A DNA stretch of 64,000 nucleotides from Alkalihalobacterium sp048323755 (GTDB taxonomy: Bacteria; Bacillota; Bacilli; Bacillales; Bacillaceae_F), in contig NZ_JBLWFS010000007.1 in the NCBI RefSeq assembly GCF_048323755.1, positions 128,880-192,879 of the forward strand, read 5' to 3'. Every line of letters begins with the position of its first letter. Within the stretch, counting starts at the first letter, position 1. The notes below the pieces were generated by a model. It saw nothing but the letters and a program-made list of their open reading frames with translations. It did not search any database and was not told the origin of the DNA. Shown here one piece after another: positions 54,848 through 63,966 of this stretch. The position numbers were made by a program, and so were the translations under genes.

Positions 54848-55972
54848 TTGAAAAATAAAAGTCATTATGACGTTATTATTGTTGGAGCAGGTCCTGCAGG
54901 TGTCGGAATAGGTTCAATTTTCATGCAAATGGGATTGAAAAACTTTGTGATTTTAGAACGTGGCGATATCGGAAGTTCATTTAAAAAATGGCCAGAAGAA
55001 ATGCGTTTATTGACCCCATCGTTCCCAGGGCATGGGTTTGGCCTGCTAGATTTAAATGCTGTCGTACCTTCAACCTCACCAGGTTATACTTTTCAGACTG
55101 AACATTTAAGTGGAGAGGAATATGCGGAGTATTTAGAGGCTGTCGCACACCACTTTAAGCTTCCGATTAAGTTTGGTGTTAATGTCACTGAGTTAGATAA
55201 AGTTGAGGAAGGGTTCGTTCTCCAAACCAATGACGGTACGTATAATGCCCAATTTGTTGTTTGGGCTGGTGGAGAGTTTCAGTATCCAAATAAAAATGTT
55301 TTTCCAGGAGCGGAGCTATGTTTACATAACAGTGAGGTTACTTCATGGGGTGAGATCGAAGAACATGATGTAATCGTTATTGGTGGTTATGAAAGTGCAA
55401 TCGATGCTGCAATCAATCTGATTCATTATGGAAAACAAGTGACGGTTTTAGCTAAAGAAGAAGTCTGGTCAGATGATCATCCAGACCCAAGTATATCATT
55501 GTCGCCGTTTACTTTTGACCGTCTTGAAGAAGTGATGGATTATGAAGACCTGATCTTAAGAGGGAAAAGTAAAGTTGTAAAAGTCGAACAAGCAGATGAG
55601 GGCTATGTCGTTTTCTTGGAAAGTGGAGAAGAGATTTTTAGTTCTGCGCGTCCGATTATAGCCACAGGTTTTAAAAGTAGTCTATCCTTAATCATCGAGC
55701 ACTTTTATTATGATGAAAATAATATTATAGAGTTAAGTGATAAGGATGAATCAACTGTTTCTGAAGGTCTGTTTTTAGTTGGACCACAAGTTCGACATCA
55801 AGATGTGATTTTTTGTTTCATTTATAAATTCCGTCAACGCTTTGCAGTGGTAGCTAAAGAAATAGGTGAACAACTAGGCATGGAATTAAATGAAGAGTTA
55901 TTTGAACATTATCGTAAATCGAATATGTTGCTTGATGATCTTTCTTGTTGTGACAATTCGTGTCAATGCTAG
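54848..55972 (+). CDS. FAD-dependent NAD(P) oxidoreductase with Cys-rich tail
   Basis: 374 residues from TTG with GAGAGGTGATG upstream. FAD motif VIIVGAGPAGVGIG and NAD(P) motif VIVIGGYESAIDAA are present; resembles YpdA/CzcO-like flavoproteins. The C-terminus SCCDNSCQC is a cysteine cluster that could bind metal. The FeoB-like permease follows after 70 bp. It could be a metal reductase paired with transport, which is inference. Confidence 0.8.
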   Translation: MKNKSHYDVIIVGAGPAGVGIGSIFMQMGLKNFVILERGDIGSSFKKWPEEMRLLTPSFPGHGFGLLDLNAVVPSTSPGYTFQTEHLSGEEYAEYLEAVAHHFKLPIKFGVNVTELDKVEEGFVLQTNDGTYNAQFVVWAGGEFQYPNKNVFPGAELCLHNSEVTSWGEIEEHDVIVIGGYESAIDAAINLIHYGKQVTVLAKEEVWSDDHPDPSISLSPFTFDRLEEVMDYEDLILRGKSKVVKVEQADEGYVVFLESGEEIFSSARPIIATGFKSSLSLIIEHFYYDENNIIELSDKDESTVSEGLFLVGPQVRHQDVIFCFIYKFRQRFAVVAKEIGEQLGMELNEELFEHYRKSNMLLDDLSCCDNSCQC

Positions 55973-55982
55973 AAGAGTTAGT

Positions 55983-56012
55983 TCCCCTCTATTATTATGA
56001 GGGGGTATTTTA
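55983..56012 (+). terminator. Hairpin between reductase and permease
   Basis: CCCCTC-tattattat-GAGGGG then GTATTTTA; may attenuate transcription into the permease gene. Confidence 0.55.
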
Positions 56013-56042
56013 TTTACCGTTTTCATTAAAGGAGGCAACGTA

Positions 56043-57200
56043 ATGAGTGAATTAAGGAAAGCTTCCTATTCTTTAAATAAAAAAACATATAAATTCCCAA
56101 AGTTTCCGTTTACGAACGGGAAAGTGTTACTTTATTTATTTTTAGTGATTAGTGTTTACGGACTTCCTGTATATGCTGCTTACATGCTTGCAAGCGCTAT
56201 AGAGCCAGTGTTTGAAGGAGCAATTATAGAGCCATTAGAACAGGTATTCTCGCATACGCCGTATCTAATTGAACAAGTTTTAGTTGGAGATTTTGGCTTA
56301 TTTACACTGGGAATGTATTCGTTTTTATGGGCCTTTCCAGTCGTTTTATTTGTTGGGATGAGTATTGCTTTTACCGAGGAAGTAGGCCTTAAGGATAAAA
56401 TTACAAGTGAAATTACACCCAGTTTAAGAAGAATTGGTTTAAGTGGAAGAGATTTTATTCCTGTACTAACGGGGTACGGATGTAACGTTGTCGCGGTTCT
56501 TCAAACAAAATCTTGCAGTGCTTGTACGAGGAAACAGTGTATATCCATGATATCTTTTGGTTCTGCATGCAGTTATCAAATTGGTGCTACCCTTTCTATT
56601 TTTAGTGTCGGTGGGAAGCCGTGGCTTTTTATCCCATACTTGTTTGTATTAATCATTGTCGGTGCATTGCACACTAAACTTTGGTATCCATCTGCCAATA
56701 AAGCAGCTGATTACTTTTATCCTGCAACACCAATAAACACAGGTAGTCTTAAACAATTCTTTGGAAAAATAAAAGGTACGGTTTCTCAATTCTTTCTTCA
56801 AGCGATGCCGATATTTTTAGTCATATGCATCATTGCTGCAATACTTGATGGTTTAGGGTTAATCGCTAAATTATCCCAAATGGTAGAACCGGTCTTATCG
56901 CTATTATCCATTCCTGCTGCTGCCAGTGTGGGATTACTCTTTTCAGTCATTCGAAAAGATGGCATGCTTTTATTTAACCAAGGTGGCGGTGAATTATTAG
57001 CTTCAATCACGACAGTTGAATTGTTTTTGCTAGTTTATTTAGCATCTACATTGTCCGCATGCTTAGTAACTATGTGGGCGATTGGAAAAGAAATGGGCTT
57101 TCTATATGCACTAAAGCATTCTTCGAAACAAGCTTTAACATCGATTATTTCTGCATTTAGTTTATTAATTATATATAAAGCAATTATTTTCTTTTTTTAG
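56043..57200 (+). CDS. FeoB-like permease without GTPase domain (Gate/nucleoside-recognition)
   Basis: 385 residues, about 8-9 membrane segments. LSGRDFIPVLTGYGCNVVAV matches the FeoB transmembrane core (LSGxxFIPLLxGFGCNVPA-like); the extra SCSACTRKQC cysteines lie right after it. No G-box motifs exist in the gene. AAGGAGG precedes the ATG. Located between a flavin reductase and a COG0523 GTPase, each under a Zur box, so probably a Zur-controlled metal transporter. Confidence 0.8.
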   Translation: MSELRKASYSLNKKTYKFPKFPFTNGKVLLYLFLVISVYGLPVYAAYMLASAIEPVFEGAIIEPLEQVFSHTPYLIEQVLVGDFGLFTLGMYSFLWAFPVVLFVGMSIAFTEEVGLKDKITSEITPSLRRIGLSGRDFIPVLTGYGCNVVAVLQTKSCSACTRKQCISMISFGSACSYQIGATLSIFSVGGKPWLFIPYLFVLIIVGALHTKLWYPSANKAADYFYPATPINTGSLKQFFGKIKGTVSQFFLQAMPIFLVICIIAAILDGLGLIAKLSQMVEPVLSLLSIPAAASVGLLFSVIRKDGMLLFNQGGGELLASITTVELFLLVYLASTLSACLVTMWAIGKEMGFLYALKHSSKQALTSIISAFSLLIIYKAIIFFF

Positions 57201-57209
57201 AAGTTTAAA

Positions 57210-57224
57210 TCGTAATGGTTACGA
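57210..57224 (+). promoter_or_regulatory. Zur box of COG0523 gene
   Basis: TCGTAATGGTTACGA, palindromic, one mismatch from consensus. Confidence 0.92.
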
Positions 57225-57271
57225 TTAAAATAGGTGGTGAAATACGAGATATAATTAAAGGAGTGATTGAT

Positions 57272-58258
57272 ATGAAGAATAACGGGAAAGTACCTGTCAC
57301 TGTGCTAACAGGTTTTCTAGGGGCTGGAAAGACGACTTTGTTGAACTACATCTTAACGGAAAACCATGGACAGAAGATCGCTGTGATTGTAAATGAATTT
57401 GGCGAAGTAGGTATTGATAATCAACTTGTTGTTGGTGTAGACGAAGAAATCTTTGAAATGAACAATGGTTGTATTTGTTGTACGATTCGGGGGGACTTAA
57501 TTCGAATTTTACATGATCTAAAAGAGAGAAGAAATGATAGAGACGGGATGGACCTTAATTTTGACCGAGTGGTTATTGAAACAACAGGTCTGGCTGATCC
57601 TGGTCCAGTGGCGCAAACATTTTTTGTGGATCCAGAGCTATCAGAATATTATCATCTAGACTCGATCGTTACAGTTGTCGATACGTATCATGTTCATGAA
57701 CAGTTAAACAGGTCACATGAAGCACAAGAACAAGTAGCTTTTGCAGACGTATTACTCTTAAATAAAGTCGACTTAGTCGATGAAGAACATATCGATTCGG
57801 TAATTCATAGATTGAGAAAAATGAACCCGACAGCTCAAATAGAACGAGCGATGCAAGGCAGTATTGACTTGAACAAAATTTTAAATTTATATTCATTTGA
57901 TCTGGATAAAAAACTTGAAATTGCTCCTGATTTATTAAATGACCACCATCATCATGATGATCATGTGAAAGCATTCGTTTTACGGTCCGAAAAACCATTG
58001 AGTTTACCAAAAGTAGAAGCGTGGATGAACAGCTTATTGGCTGAGCTAGGTCCACAAATGTATCGATATAAAGGGATTTTTCATATTGAAAATTTAGACA
58101 AGCGTGTAATCTTTCAGGGTGTTCACATGCTTTTTGCAGGCACAGCTGACCGAGAGTGGAAAAAAGACGAGAAAAGAGTAAGTGAAATGGTTGTCATTGG
58201 AACGGATCTAGATGAACAGTGGTTTCAAGAACAATTTAATAATTGTGTTTCAGCATAA
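57272..58258 (+). CDS. COG0523 GTPase (CobW/ZagA-like)
   Basis: About 328 residues from the ATG at 57272, chosen because AAAGGAGTG precedes it and the longer start at 57215 lies in the Zur box. Walker A GFLGAGKTTLLN, CxCC motif NGCICCT, E-TTG switch (VIETTGLADP), NKVD, and a His-rich loop NDHHHHDDH before the CobW C domain. A zinc-handling GTPase; zinc transfer is the likely job. Confidence 0.92.
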   Translation: MKNNGKVPVTVLTGFLGAGKTTLLNYILTENHGQKIAVIVNEFGEVGIDNQLVVGVDEEIFEMNNGCICCTIRGDLIRILHDLKERRNDRDGMDLNFDRVVIETTGLADPGPVAQTFFVDPELSEYYHLDSIVTVVDTYHVHEQLNRSHEAQEQVAFADVLLLNKVDLVDEEHIDSVIHRLRKMNPTAQIERAMQGSIDLNKILNLYSFDLDKKLEIAPDLLNDHHHHDDHVKAFVLRSEKPLSLPKVEAWMNSLLAELGPQMYRYKGIFHIENLDKRVIFQGVHMLFAGTADREWKKDEKRVSEMVVIGTDLDEQWFQEQFNNCVSA

Positions 58259-58263
58259 CCATT

Positions 58264-58299
58264 ATCGTTTCACGAGTAGGTCTTTACTTGTGAAACGGT
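58264..58299. terminator. Hairpin between COG0523 genes
   Basis: CGTTTCAC-...-GTGAAACG with AGTA/TACT inside; no clear T-run. Confidence 0.55.
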
Positions 58300-58372
58300 T
58301 ATTCATTTATTCTTTTATAGGCAGATGTTACTGTAAGGTAGTTGATGAAAAGGAAAGGAGGACCTATAGAAA

Positions 58373-59302
58373 TTGAGAAAAGTAGAAGTAATTATATTAA
58401 GCGGTTTTTTAGGAAGTGGAAAAAGTACGCTATTAAAAGAAGTAATTGATTTTGAGCAAAAGAATGGCAAAAGACTAGGGGTATTGATGAATGAACTGGG
58501 GGACATAAGTATAGACTCTGCAGTGATTCCGATGGATACTCCGTTAAAAGAGATGTTGAATGGTTGTATTTGCTGTACACTTCAAGGGGAATTAAGCTTG
58601 CAATTGAGCCAAATGCTTGAAGTATATGAATTAGACCTTATTCTAATAGAAGCTACTGGAGCTGCACATCCATTAGAAATACTTGAAGCATGCACGCATC
58701 CAACGTTAATTAGTAAAGTTGAAATACGGTGTATTGTGACGGTTATTAACGCTAAACAGTGGATCGAAAATAGACTCAGTATAAAACTTAAAAAGCTTTT
58801 AGTTGAACAAGTGAGACATGCAGATGTTGTACTAGTTAATAAAGTAGATCAAGTAGATGAAGATGAAATACCAGCAGTAACAGAGAGCGTTAAAAAGATT
58901 AATACTCAAGCGGAAATCTTAACTGTTACCTTTGCAAAAATGAATTTCTCCATATTGTATGATCGTGTAGTGAAAAGTAATGAAAAGTTAAATGAGATTG
59001 AACAAGCGCATGTCCATCATCACTTACACTTAAGGACGATTTCATTGTCAGTGAATCAACCGATTGACCGAATCGCTTTTTTGCAATGGTTAGAGAAGAT
59101 AGAAGGACGGCTGCATCGAGTGAAAGGGTTTATATATTTAACAGAAACTCCCGGCCTCTATTTATTTAACTATGCATATGAAATGCCAATCTTTGAGAGG
59201 TACGCAACTGAGAAGTATGAACCCGTGCTCGTGTTCATCGGGGAAGAACTTAATCGAGGAGAAATTGAGGAAGGATTAGGGAAATTGCAAAGAATTATTT
59301 AA
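58373..59302 (+). CDS. COG0523 GTPase, second copy
   Basis: 309 residues from TTG with AAAGGAGG upstream. Walker A GFLGSGKSTLL, NGCICCTLQGE, IEATGAAHPLE, NKVDQVDE, and C-terminal domain ending VLVFIGEELN. A His-rich stretch HVHHHLHL lies before the C domain. No Zur box was found directly upstream, so it may be read from the preceding promoter. Confidence 0.9.
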   Translation: MRKVEVIILSGFLGSGKSTLLKEVIDFEQKNGKRLGVLMNELGDISIDSAVIPMDTPLKEMLNGCICCTLQGELSLQLSQMLEVYELDLILIEATGAAHPLEILEACTHPTLISKVEIRCIVTVINAKQWIENRLSIKLKKLLVEQVRHADVVLVNKVDQVDEDEIPAVTESVKKINTQAEILTVTFAKMNFSILYDRVVKSNEKLNEIEQAHVHHHLHLRTISLSVNQPIDRIAFLQWLEKIEGRLHRVKGFIYLTETPGLYLFNYAYEMPIFERYATEKYEPVLVFIGEELNRGEIEEGLGKLQRII

Positions 59303-59357
59303 TTGGAAAATGTGTCTTCAACTAGGGATTAGAGTTACAACTATTATAATTTATAAA

Positions 59358-59372
59358 TAGGAATGATTACGA
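59358..59372 (+). promoter_or_regulatory. Zur-like box of ferredoxin-zagA unit
   Basis: TAGGAATGATTACGA, 2 mismatches from consensus, 98 bp before the next gene. Confidence 0.7.
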
Positions 59373-59469
59373 TTTGTGTGTTATAATTAATTCGTTCATC
59401 ATAACATTTTAGTACAACAAAAGGAGTAGAAAGATGTACTGAAAAAAGTAATAGGGGCGGGGTGAGAAG

Positions 59470-59862
59470 GTGGCAACCTGGAACTTGTCAAACACAAAAC
59501 ATCATGTACTGATTTGTAATGGTAGTAGTTGCAATAAAGCGGGAGCAGAAGCTCTAACTCAATCAATTAGACATGAAATAACTGCTAAGAACCTAGATAA
59601 TGTCATTCATACAACGAGAACTCTTTGTAATGGTCGCTGTCATGATAAATGTGTAGTTATTCAATATCCAGAAAGTTATTGGTATAAGGAGATGACTAGT
59701 GAAGATGCTCCTCATTTCATTAACTCATTGTTAAGAGGTACGACATTGAAAGATAAAATAAGCCATTACCATCAGGGCACTGGATTTGAAAGAACAGAAG
59801 GAACTGTACTTGGCACAGTAAAAGACGAACAGATAGTTAAGAAGGTTTCTAAGAAATTGTAA
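59470..59862 (+). CDS. 2Fe-2S thioredoxin-fold ferredoxin
   Basis: 130 residues from GTG. Two cysteine pairs CNGSSCNKAGAE and LCNGRCHDKC give the 2Fe-2S thioredoxin-like ferredoxin pattern (NuoE/(2Fe-2S) ferredoxin), with the strand VVIQYPESYWYKEM. It starts 40 bp before ZagA and may supply electrons; its target is unknown. Confidence 0.82.
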   Translation: MATWNLSNTKHHVLICNGSSCNKAGAEALTQSIRHEITAKNLDNVIHTTRTLCNGRCHDKCVVIQYPESYWYKEMTSEDAPHFINSLLRGTTLKDKISHYHQGTGFERTEGTVLGTVKDEQIVKKVSKKL

Positions 59863-59901
59863 ACTCTACTAGGTGCTACATATACTGAGGAGGAATAATA
59901 G

Positions 59902-61101
59902 ATGAAAAATCCAATTCCAGTAACCGTTTTAAGTGGTTATTTAGGTTCAGGAAAAACAACACTGCTAAACCATCTACTAAAAAATCGTGATGGTTTAAAA
60001 ATTGCTGTCATTGTAAATGACATGAGTGAAATTAATATTGATGCTGAACTCATTAAGCAAGGCGGGGAGTTATCACGAACTGAAGAAAAGTTAGTTGAAA
60101 TGTCCAACGGCTGTATTTGTTGTACATTAAGAGAAGACCTGTTAATCGAAGTAGAGAAATTAGCGAAAGCCGGGAATATTGATTATATCGTAATTGAGTC
60201 GACTGGAATCAGTGAACCGACACCTGTTGCACAGACATTCTCTTACATTGATGAAGAACTCAATATTGATTTAACACAATATTGTCGCCTTGATACGATG
60301 GTAACGGTTGTAGACGCCAATCGTTTTTGGCACGATTATCGTTCTGGAGATAGTTTACTAGATCGGAAGGAAGCTTTAGGAGAGGATGACACAAGAGAGA
60401 TTGCAGATTTACTTATTGATCAAATTGAGTTTTGTGATGTACTAATAGTAAATAAATGTGATCTAGTAACAGAAGAAGAATTACAAAAATTAGAACAAGT
60501 ACTTACTACACTCCAACCGAAAGCAAAAATAATTCGAAGTGTAAGAGTCGATATAGACTCTAGTGAAATATTAAATACACGACTATTCAATTTTGAAGAA
60601 GCGAGCAATTCAGCAGGATGGATTCGGGAATTGACAGCTGGCCATGAGCAACATACACCGGAAACAGAAGAATATGGAATATCCTCTTTTGTTTATTATA
60701 GGAGAGAACCGTTTCATTCTGTTCGTTTTCAAAATTGGTGTCAATCCATGCCTAAAAACATTGTAAGAGCAAAAGGAATTGCATGGTGTGCATCTCGAAA
60801 TAATCTAGCGCTTCTCATGTCTCAGGCGGGTCCATCCGTGTCTATTGAACCGATTACGTATTGGGTAGCGAGTCTTTCCACTGAAGAACAGAAGCAAATA
60901 TTAAATGAAAACCCGCATTTATTACAAGATTGGGATGTTGAATACGGTGATCGCCACACGAAGCTTGTTTTTATAGGTACTGACCTTGATGTAGAGGAGA
61001 TAATAAAAGACTTAGACGGGTGCTTATTGACAGATTCTGAAATGGCGAGTGATTGGCAGGCATTAGAAGATCCGTTTCATTGGAATTTACAAACGACATA
61101 A
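59902..61101 (+). CDS. zagA: COG0523 zinc metallochaperone GTPase ZagA (YciC-like)
   Basis: 399 residues, the length of B. subtilis ZagA/YciC. Walker A GYLGSGKTTLLNH, NGCICCTLRED, IESTGISEP, NKCDLV, and the C-terminal WDVEYGDRHTKLVFIG. GGAGGAAT before ATG. ZagA delivers zinc to FolE when zinc is low, and folE2 is present in this island too. Confidence 0.92.
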   Translation: MKNPIPVTVLSGYLGSGKTTLLNHLLKNRDGLKIAVIVNDMSEINIDAELIKQGGELSRTEEKLVEMSNGCICCTLREDLLIEVEKLAKAGNIDYIVIESTGISEPTPVAQTFSYIDEELNIDLTQYCRLDTMVTVVDANRFWHDYRSGDSLLDRKEALGEDDTREIADLLIDQIEFCDVLIVNKCDLVTEEELQKLEQVLTTLQPKAKIIRSVRVDIDSSEILNTRLFNFEEASNSAGWIRELTAGHEQHTPETEEYGISSFVYYRREPFHSVRFQNWCQSMPKNIVRAKGIAWCASRNNLALLMSQAGPSVSIEPITYWVASLSTEEQKQILNENPHLLQDWDVEYGDRHTKLVFIGTDLDVEEIIKDLDGCLLTDSEMASDWQALEDPFHWNLQTT

Positions 61102-61153
61102 AAGATTGATAGTTTTGAAAGTGTACTATTAAGATTTGTTGCCGTTTATTGTT

Positions 61154-61186
61154 GAACTCTTTCGAATCCGAAAGAGTTTTTTTTAT
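61154..61186 (+). terminator. Terminator after zagA
   Basis: AACTCTTTCG-aatc-CGAAAGAGTT then T8. Confidence 0.92.
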
Positions 61187-61231
61187 ATCTTATATTTTAT
61201 AAAACCATAAGTAAGAAAGAGGTCCATGTTA

Positions 61232-62080
61232 ATGAACATTCAAGATAACAGGATAAGAATTTATGAAGAAAAATGGCAAGATGGAATGAAAGATTGGGAA
61301 GGAAAACTCCCAGAGAGAATGGTAAATGATAAAACGGAAGAAGCTTTCTGGAAGAAGTTAATAAAGGAAAGAGAAAATCAGGAAGTGCCTGACCGGTATG
61401 CAAAAGAAATATATGGTGCCTTATCTTCGATGTTCGGTACTGAAGATCATGTTCTAGAAATTGGGCCAGGATGGGGAAATTATACATTTTCTTTAGCAGA
61501 ACAAGTAAAGAAGTTAACTGTTGTTGATAGTTCGAGATCTATTCTAGAGTATCTAAAGGAAGCTTGCCAAATGCGCCAACGCACTAATGTAGAGTTCCTC
61601 CATCATAAATGGGAAGATATAAAATTTGAGACCGATCTTCATTATGATGTTGTCTTTGGAATGAATTGTTTTTATAGGATGAACAAAATTACCAAAGCTC
61701 TATCTTTAATTAATCAACAGGCAAAACGGTTGGCTGTTATTGGTATGACAACAGGACCTATTCAACCTCATTACGAAGTACTGCATGAAAAGTATGGTTA
61801 TAAGGTAAAGCATCCCCGTAGAGATTATATTGATTTACTTCAGTTACTTTATAGCTTAGGTATATACGCCGATTGTAAGATGTTACCTATAACAAGAACT
61901 TATGAATTTACTAACTATGAACAATTACTTAAAGAAAATACAAGTAAAATCCTTACCGTTGACTATAAACTGAAGGATGTTGAAAAGTCTTTAAGTAAGT
62001 TTGTTCAATTTAAAGACGGAAAGTACATCTATGATCACCATTTTCATGCAGCCATCATTTCGTGGAGCCCCAAACATTAA
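61232..62080 (+). CDS. Class I SAM-dependent methyltransferase in zinc island
   Basis: About 282 residues: motif I VLEIGPGWGNYTFSLA, motif II LTVVDSSRSIL, FGMNCFYRM. An N-terminal helical region of about 70 residues precedes. AAGAAAGAGG before the ATG at 61232; 61226 is the longer option. Placed between two COG0523 genes with a terminator before it, so it is a separate unit. Substrate unknown. Confidence 0.82.
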   Translation: MNIQDNRIRIYEEKWQDGMKDWEGKLPERMVNDKTEEAFWKKLIKERENQEVPDRYAKEIYGALSSMFGTEDHVLEIGPGWGNYTFSLAEQVKKLTVVDSSRSILEYLKEACQMRQRTNVEFLHHKWEDIKFETDLHYDVVFGMNCFYRMNKITKALSLINQQAKRLAVIGMTTGPIQPHYEVLHEKYGYKVKHPRRDYIDLLQLLYSLGIYADCKMLPITRTYEFTNYEQLLKENTSKILTVDYKLKDVEKSLSKFVQFKDGKYIYDHHFHAAIISWSPKH

Positions 62081-62203
62081 GATTGAATTGTTTCTCATTG
62101 GCATTAACGAAGGTCATGAGCTTGTATTTAATCGGAATAATTCTTATTTAAGTTGAATATAGTTAGGAATTAGAGCGAATGAATTTAGAGAGGATGAATT
62201 CCG

Positions 62204-63202
62204 GTGGCTAAAATTCCTGTTTTTGTGTTAAGTGGTTTTTTAGGAAGTGGGAAAACGACGTTGTTACTTCGGTTATTAGAAGAATGTTCACGGCTTCACT
62301 TAAAACCAGCTGTATTAATGAATGAGCTAGGAAGTACAGATACAGATGGTGCTATTATTTCAAATGATCGAAAAGAACAAGTGGTCGAAAAGTTACTAGA
62401 CGGTTGTATTTGTTGTAATAAAAAAGGTGAGGTTGTTGCAAGCATTGAAAAATTATTATTACAAAAGCCGGATGTGATCTTTATCGAATTAACGGGTGTA
62501 GCAAATCCTGAAGAGGTAGCGGATTCTTTGACTGAGCCACAATTTATTGACCGGTTGAGTCTTCAACAAGTCATTACTTTATTAGATGCAGAAAATGTAT
62601 TAGATTATAACAGCATTTTTGAAGCAGATCGTAATCTCGTTGAAACAGTGAAAAGACAAACGGAAGTAGCCGATTTATTAGTTATAAATAAGATTGATTT
62701 AGTGGACTCGGCAAGAAAAACAAAGATTAACAAAATACTTAGGAAACAAAATAACAAAGCAGAGATTTGTTTTACAAACTACAGTGAAATTGACCTTGAC
62801 CCAGTCTTAAATCCCATTCAGCAGAAAAGGCCTAGACAGGAAATAAGAGTTACATTTAATAAGAAAAGTCAAGAAGGAAAACAGGAAAAACATCCACATA
62901 AGAAGTCCTATTCTCGTATCCAAACCATATCACTTCCTATTCCTCAGCCAATACGTGAAAAAGAGATTGAGAAATTCCTGAAAAAATATAAAGGATCGAT
63001 TTTAAGATCAAAGGGTTATATTCCATTACTAGGTAAAAACCAAACTTACTTAATGCAACATGTTGTTAAACGTACCTCTTGGGAACCATCCACCTATACC
63101 GGTGAACATTATTTAGTAGTAATCGGGATCGATCTAAACAAAGAAGAACTCACCGCCCAATGGAATAAAGTCATCCAGTACCAGGCACCTTTAGTGAACT
63201 AA
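62204..63202 (+). CDS. COG0523 GTPase, third CxCC-type copy downstream
   Basis: 332 residues from GTG. Walker A GFLGSGKTTLLLR, DGCICCNKKGE, IELTGVANPEE, INKIDLVD, and C-terminal YLVVIGIDLN. A lysine-rich linker with a single HPHKK before the C domain replaces the usual His run. The final codons form the terminator stem. Confidence 0.9.
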   Translation: MAKIPVFVLSGFLGSGKTTLLLRLLEECSRLHLKPAVLMNELGSTDTDGAIISNDRKEQVVEKLLDGCICCNKKGEVVASIEKLLLQKPDVIFIELTGVANPEEVADSLTEPQFIDRLSLQQVITLLDAENVLDYNSIFEADRNLVETVKRQTEVADLLVINKIDLVDSARKTKINKILRKQNNKAEICFTNYSEIDLDPVLNPIQQKRPRQEIRVTFNKKSQEGKQEKHPHKKSYSRIQTISLPIPQPIREKEIEKFLKKYKGSILRSKGYIPLLGKNQTYLMQHVVKRTSWEPSTYTGEHYLVVIGIDLNKEELTAQWNKVIQYQAPLVN

Positions 63203-63222
63203 AGGTGCCTGGTACCGTTTTT
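63178..63222 (+). terminator. Terminator built from the end of the COG0523 gene
   Basis: GTACCAGGCACCTTTAG-tgaa-CTAAAGGTGCCTGGTAC followed by CGTTTTTT; the 5' arm covers the last seven codons. Two tandem copies of TTTTTGGCACCG follow at about 63217-63245. Confidence 0.88.
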
Positions 63223-63338
63223 TGGCACCGTTTTTTTGGCACCGTTTATTTATTTTTTTGTGTAATAAGAAGTACATAATTTCCCTTTTTCTTTAAATAC
63301 TAGAGATGTAAGGATTACATAGTGAAAGGAGACTTACC

Positions 63339-63527
63339 ATGCAACTTAATGAGTTAGAATTACAGAACCTTCGTCACTTAATCGGTGGACATGAAACGGT
63401 CGCTAATAAGCTTGATGCGTATGCGGCAAATTGTAACGATCCACAAATTGTACAAATGCTACAAAATGATGCACAAGCGGCTAGAAACTCGAAACAACAA
63501 CTGATGTCATTTTTAAATCAACAATAA
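63339..63527 (+). CDS. CotF-like spore coat protein, small
   Basis: 62 residues: NELELQNLRHLIGGHETVA, then CNDPQIVQMLQNDAQAARNSKQQLMSFL. Resembles half of CotF-type coat proteins (YraG/YusN). GAAAGGAGA precedes the ATG. The next gene follows by 13 bp. Confidence 0.8.
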   Translation: MQLNELELQNLRHLIGGHETVANKLDAYAANCNDPQIVQMLQNDAQAARNSKQQLMSFLNQQ

Positions 63528-63540
63528 GGAGGGTAATACG

Positions 63541-63789
63541 ATGAATGAAAAAGATATGATGAATGATTATTTATCAATGATAAATGCTAGTTTAACAACG
63601 TATGCAAACGTTATTTCACAAACGGACAACCCGCAACTTCGTCAAACTATTCAACAAATGAGAAACCAAGATGAAGCGCGTCAGTATACAGTATACAATG
63701 CAGCTAAACAAAGAGGATATTATAAGCCGGCAGCACCTGCACAACCGCAAGAAGTTCAACAGGTTCGATCAGAGTTAAGTGGTCAATAA
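63541..63789 (+). CDS. Spore coat protein, CotF-related
   Basis: 82 residues: LSMINASLTTYANVISQTDN, then DEARQYTVYNAAKQRGYYKP and a Pro/Gln tail. Belongs with CotF/YraD-like coat proteins as a partner of the preceding small protein. AGGAGGG before the ATG. Confidence 0.82.
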   Translation: MNEKDMMNDYLSMINASLTTYANVISQTDNPQLRQTIQQMRNQDEARQYTVYNAAKQRGYYKPAAPAQPQEVQQVRSELSGQ

Positions 63790-63831
63790 TATTTAAGAGG
63801 CTGGGACAAAACCCAGTAAATAAAAAATAGA

Positions 63832-63890
63832 GTGGCACTCACCCTAATGAGATGGGGTGAGTGCCACTCTTTATTTTTTTTAGATTTAAC
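63832..63890. terminator. Hairpin in IS left end
   Basis: GAGTGGCACTCACCC-taatgagat-GGGTGAGTGCCACTC then T-run; outer CCCAGT/ACTGG extends it. It likely blocks read-through transcription into the transposase. Confidence 0.75.
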
Positions 63891-63966
63891 TGGTTTTTGA
63901 ATTCAAATAAGGATACCATCTGATAAAATTAAAGTTACCACACAATAAATTAACGGAGGTATCCTT

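Noticed and set aside
57215..57271. Longer start of the COG0523 gene
   Set aside because: The start would be inside the Zur box; AAAGGAGTG fits ATG 57272.
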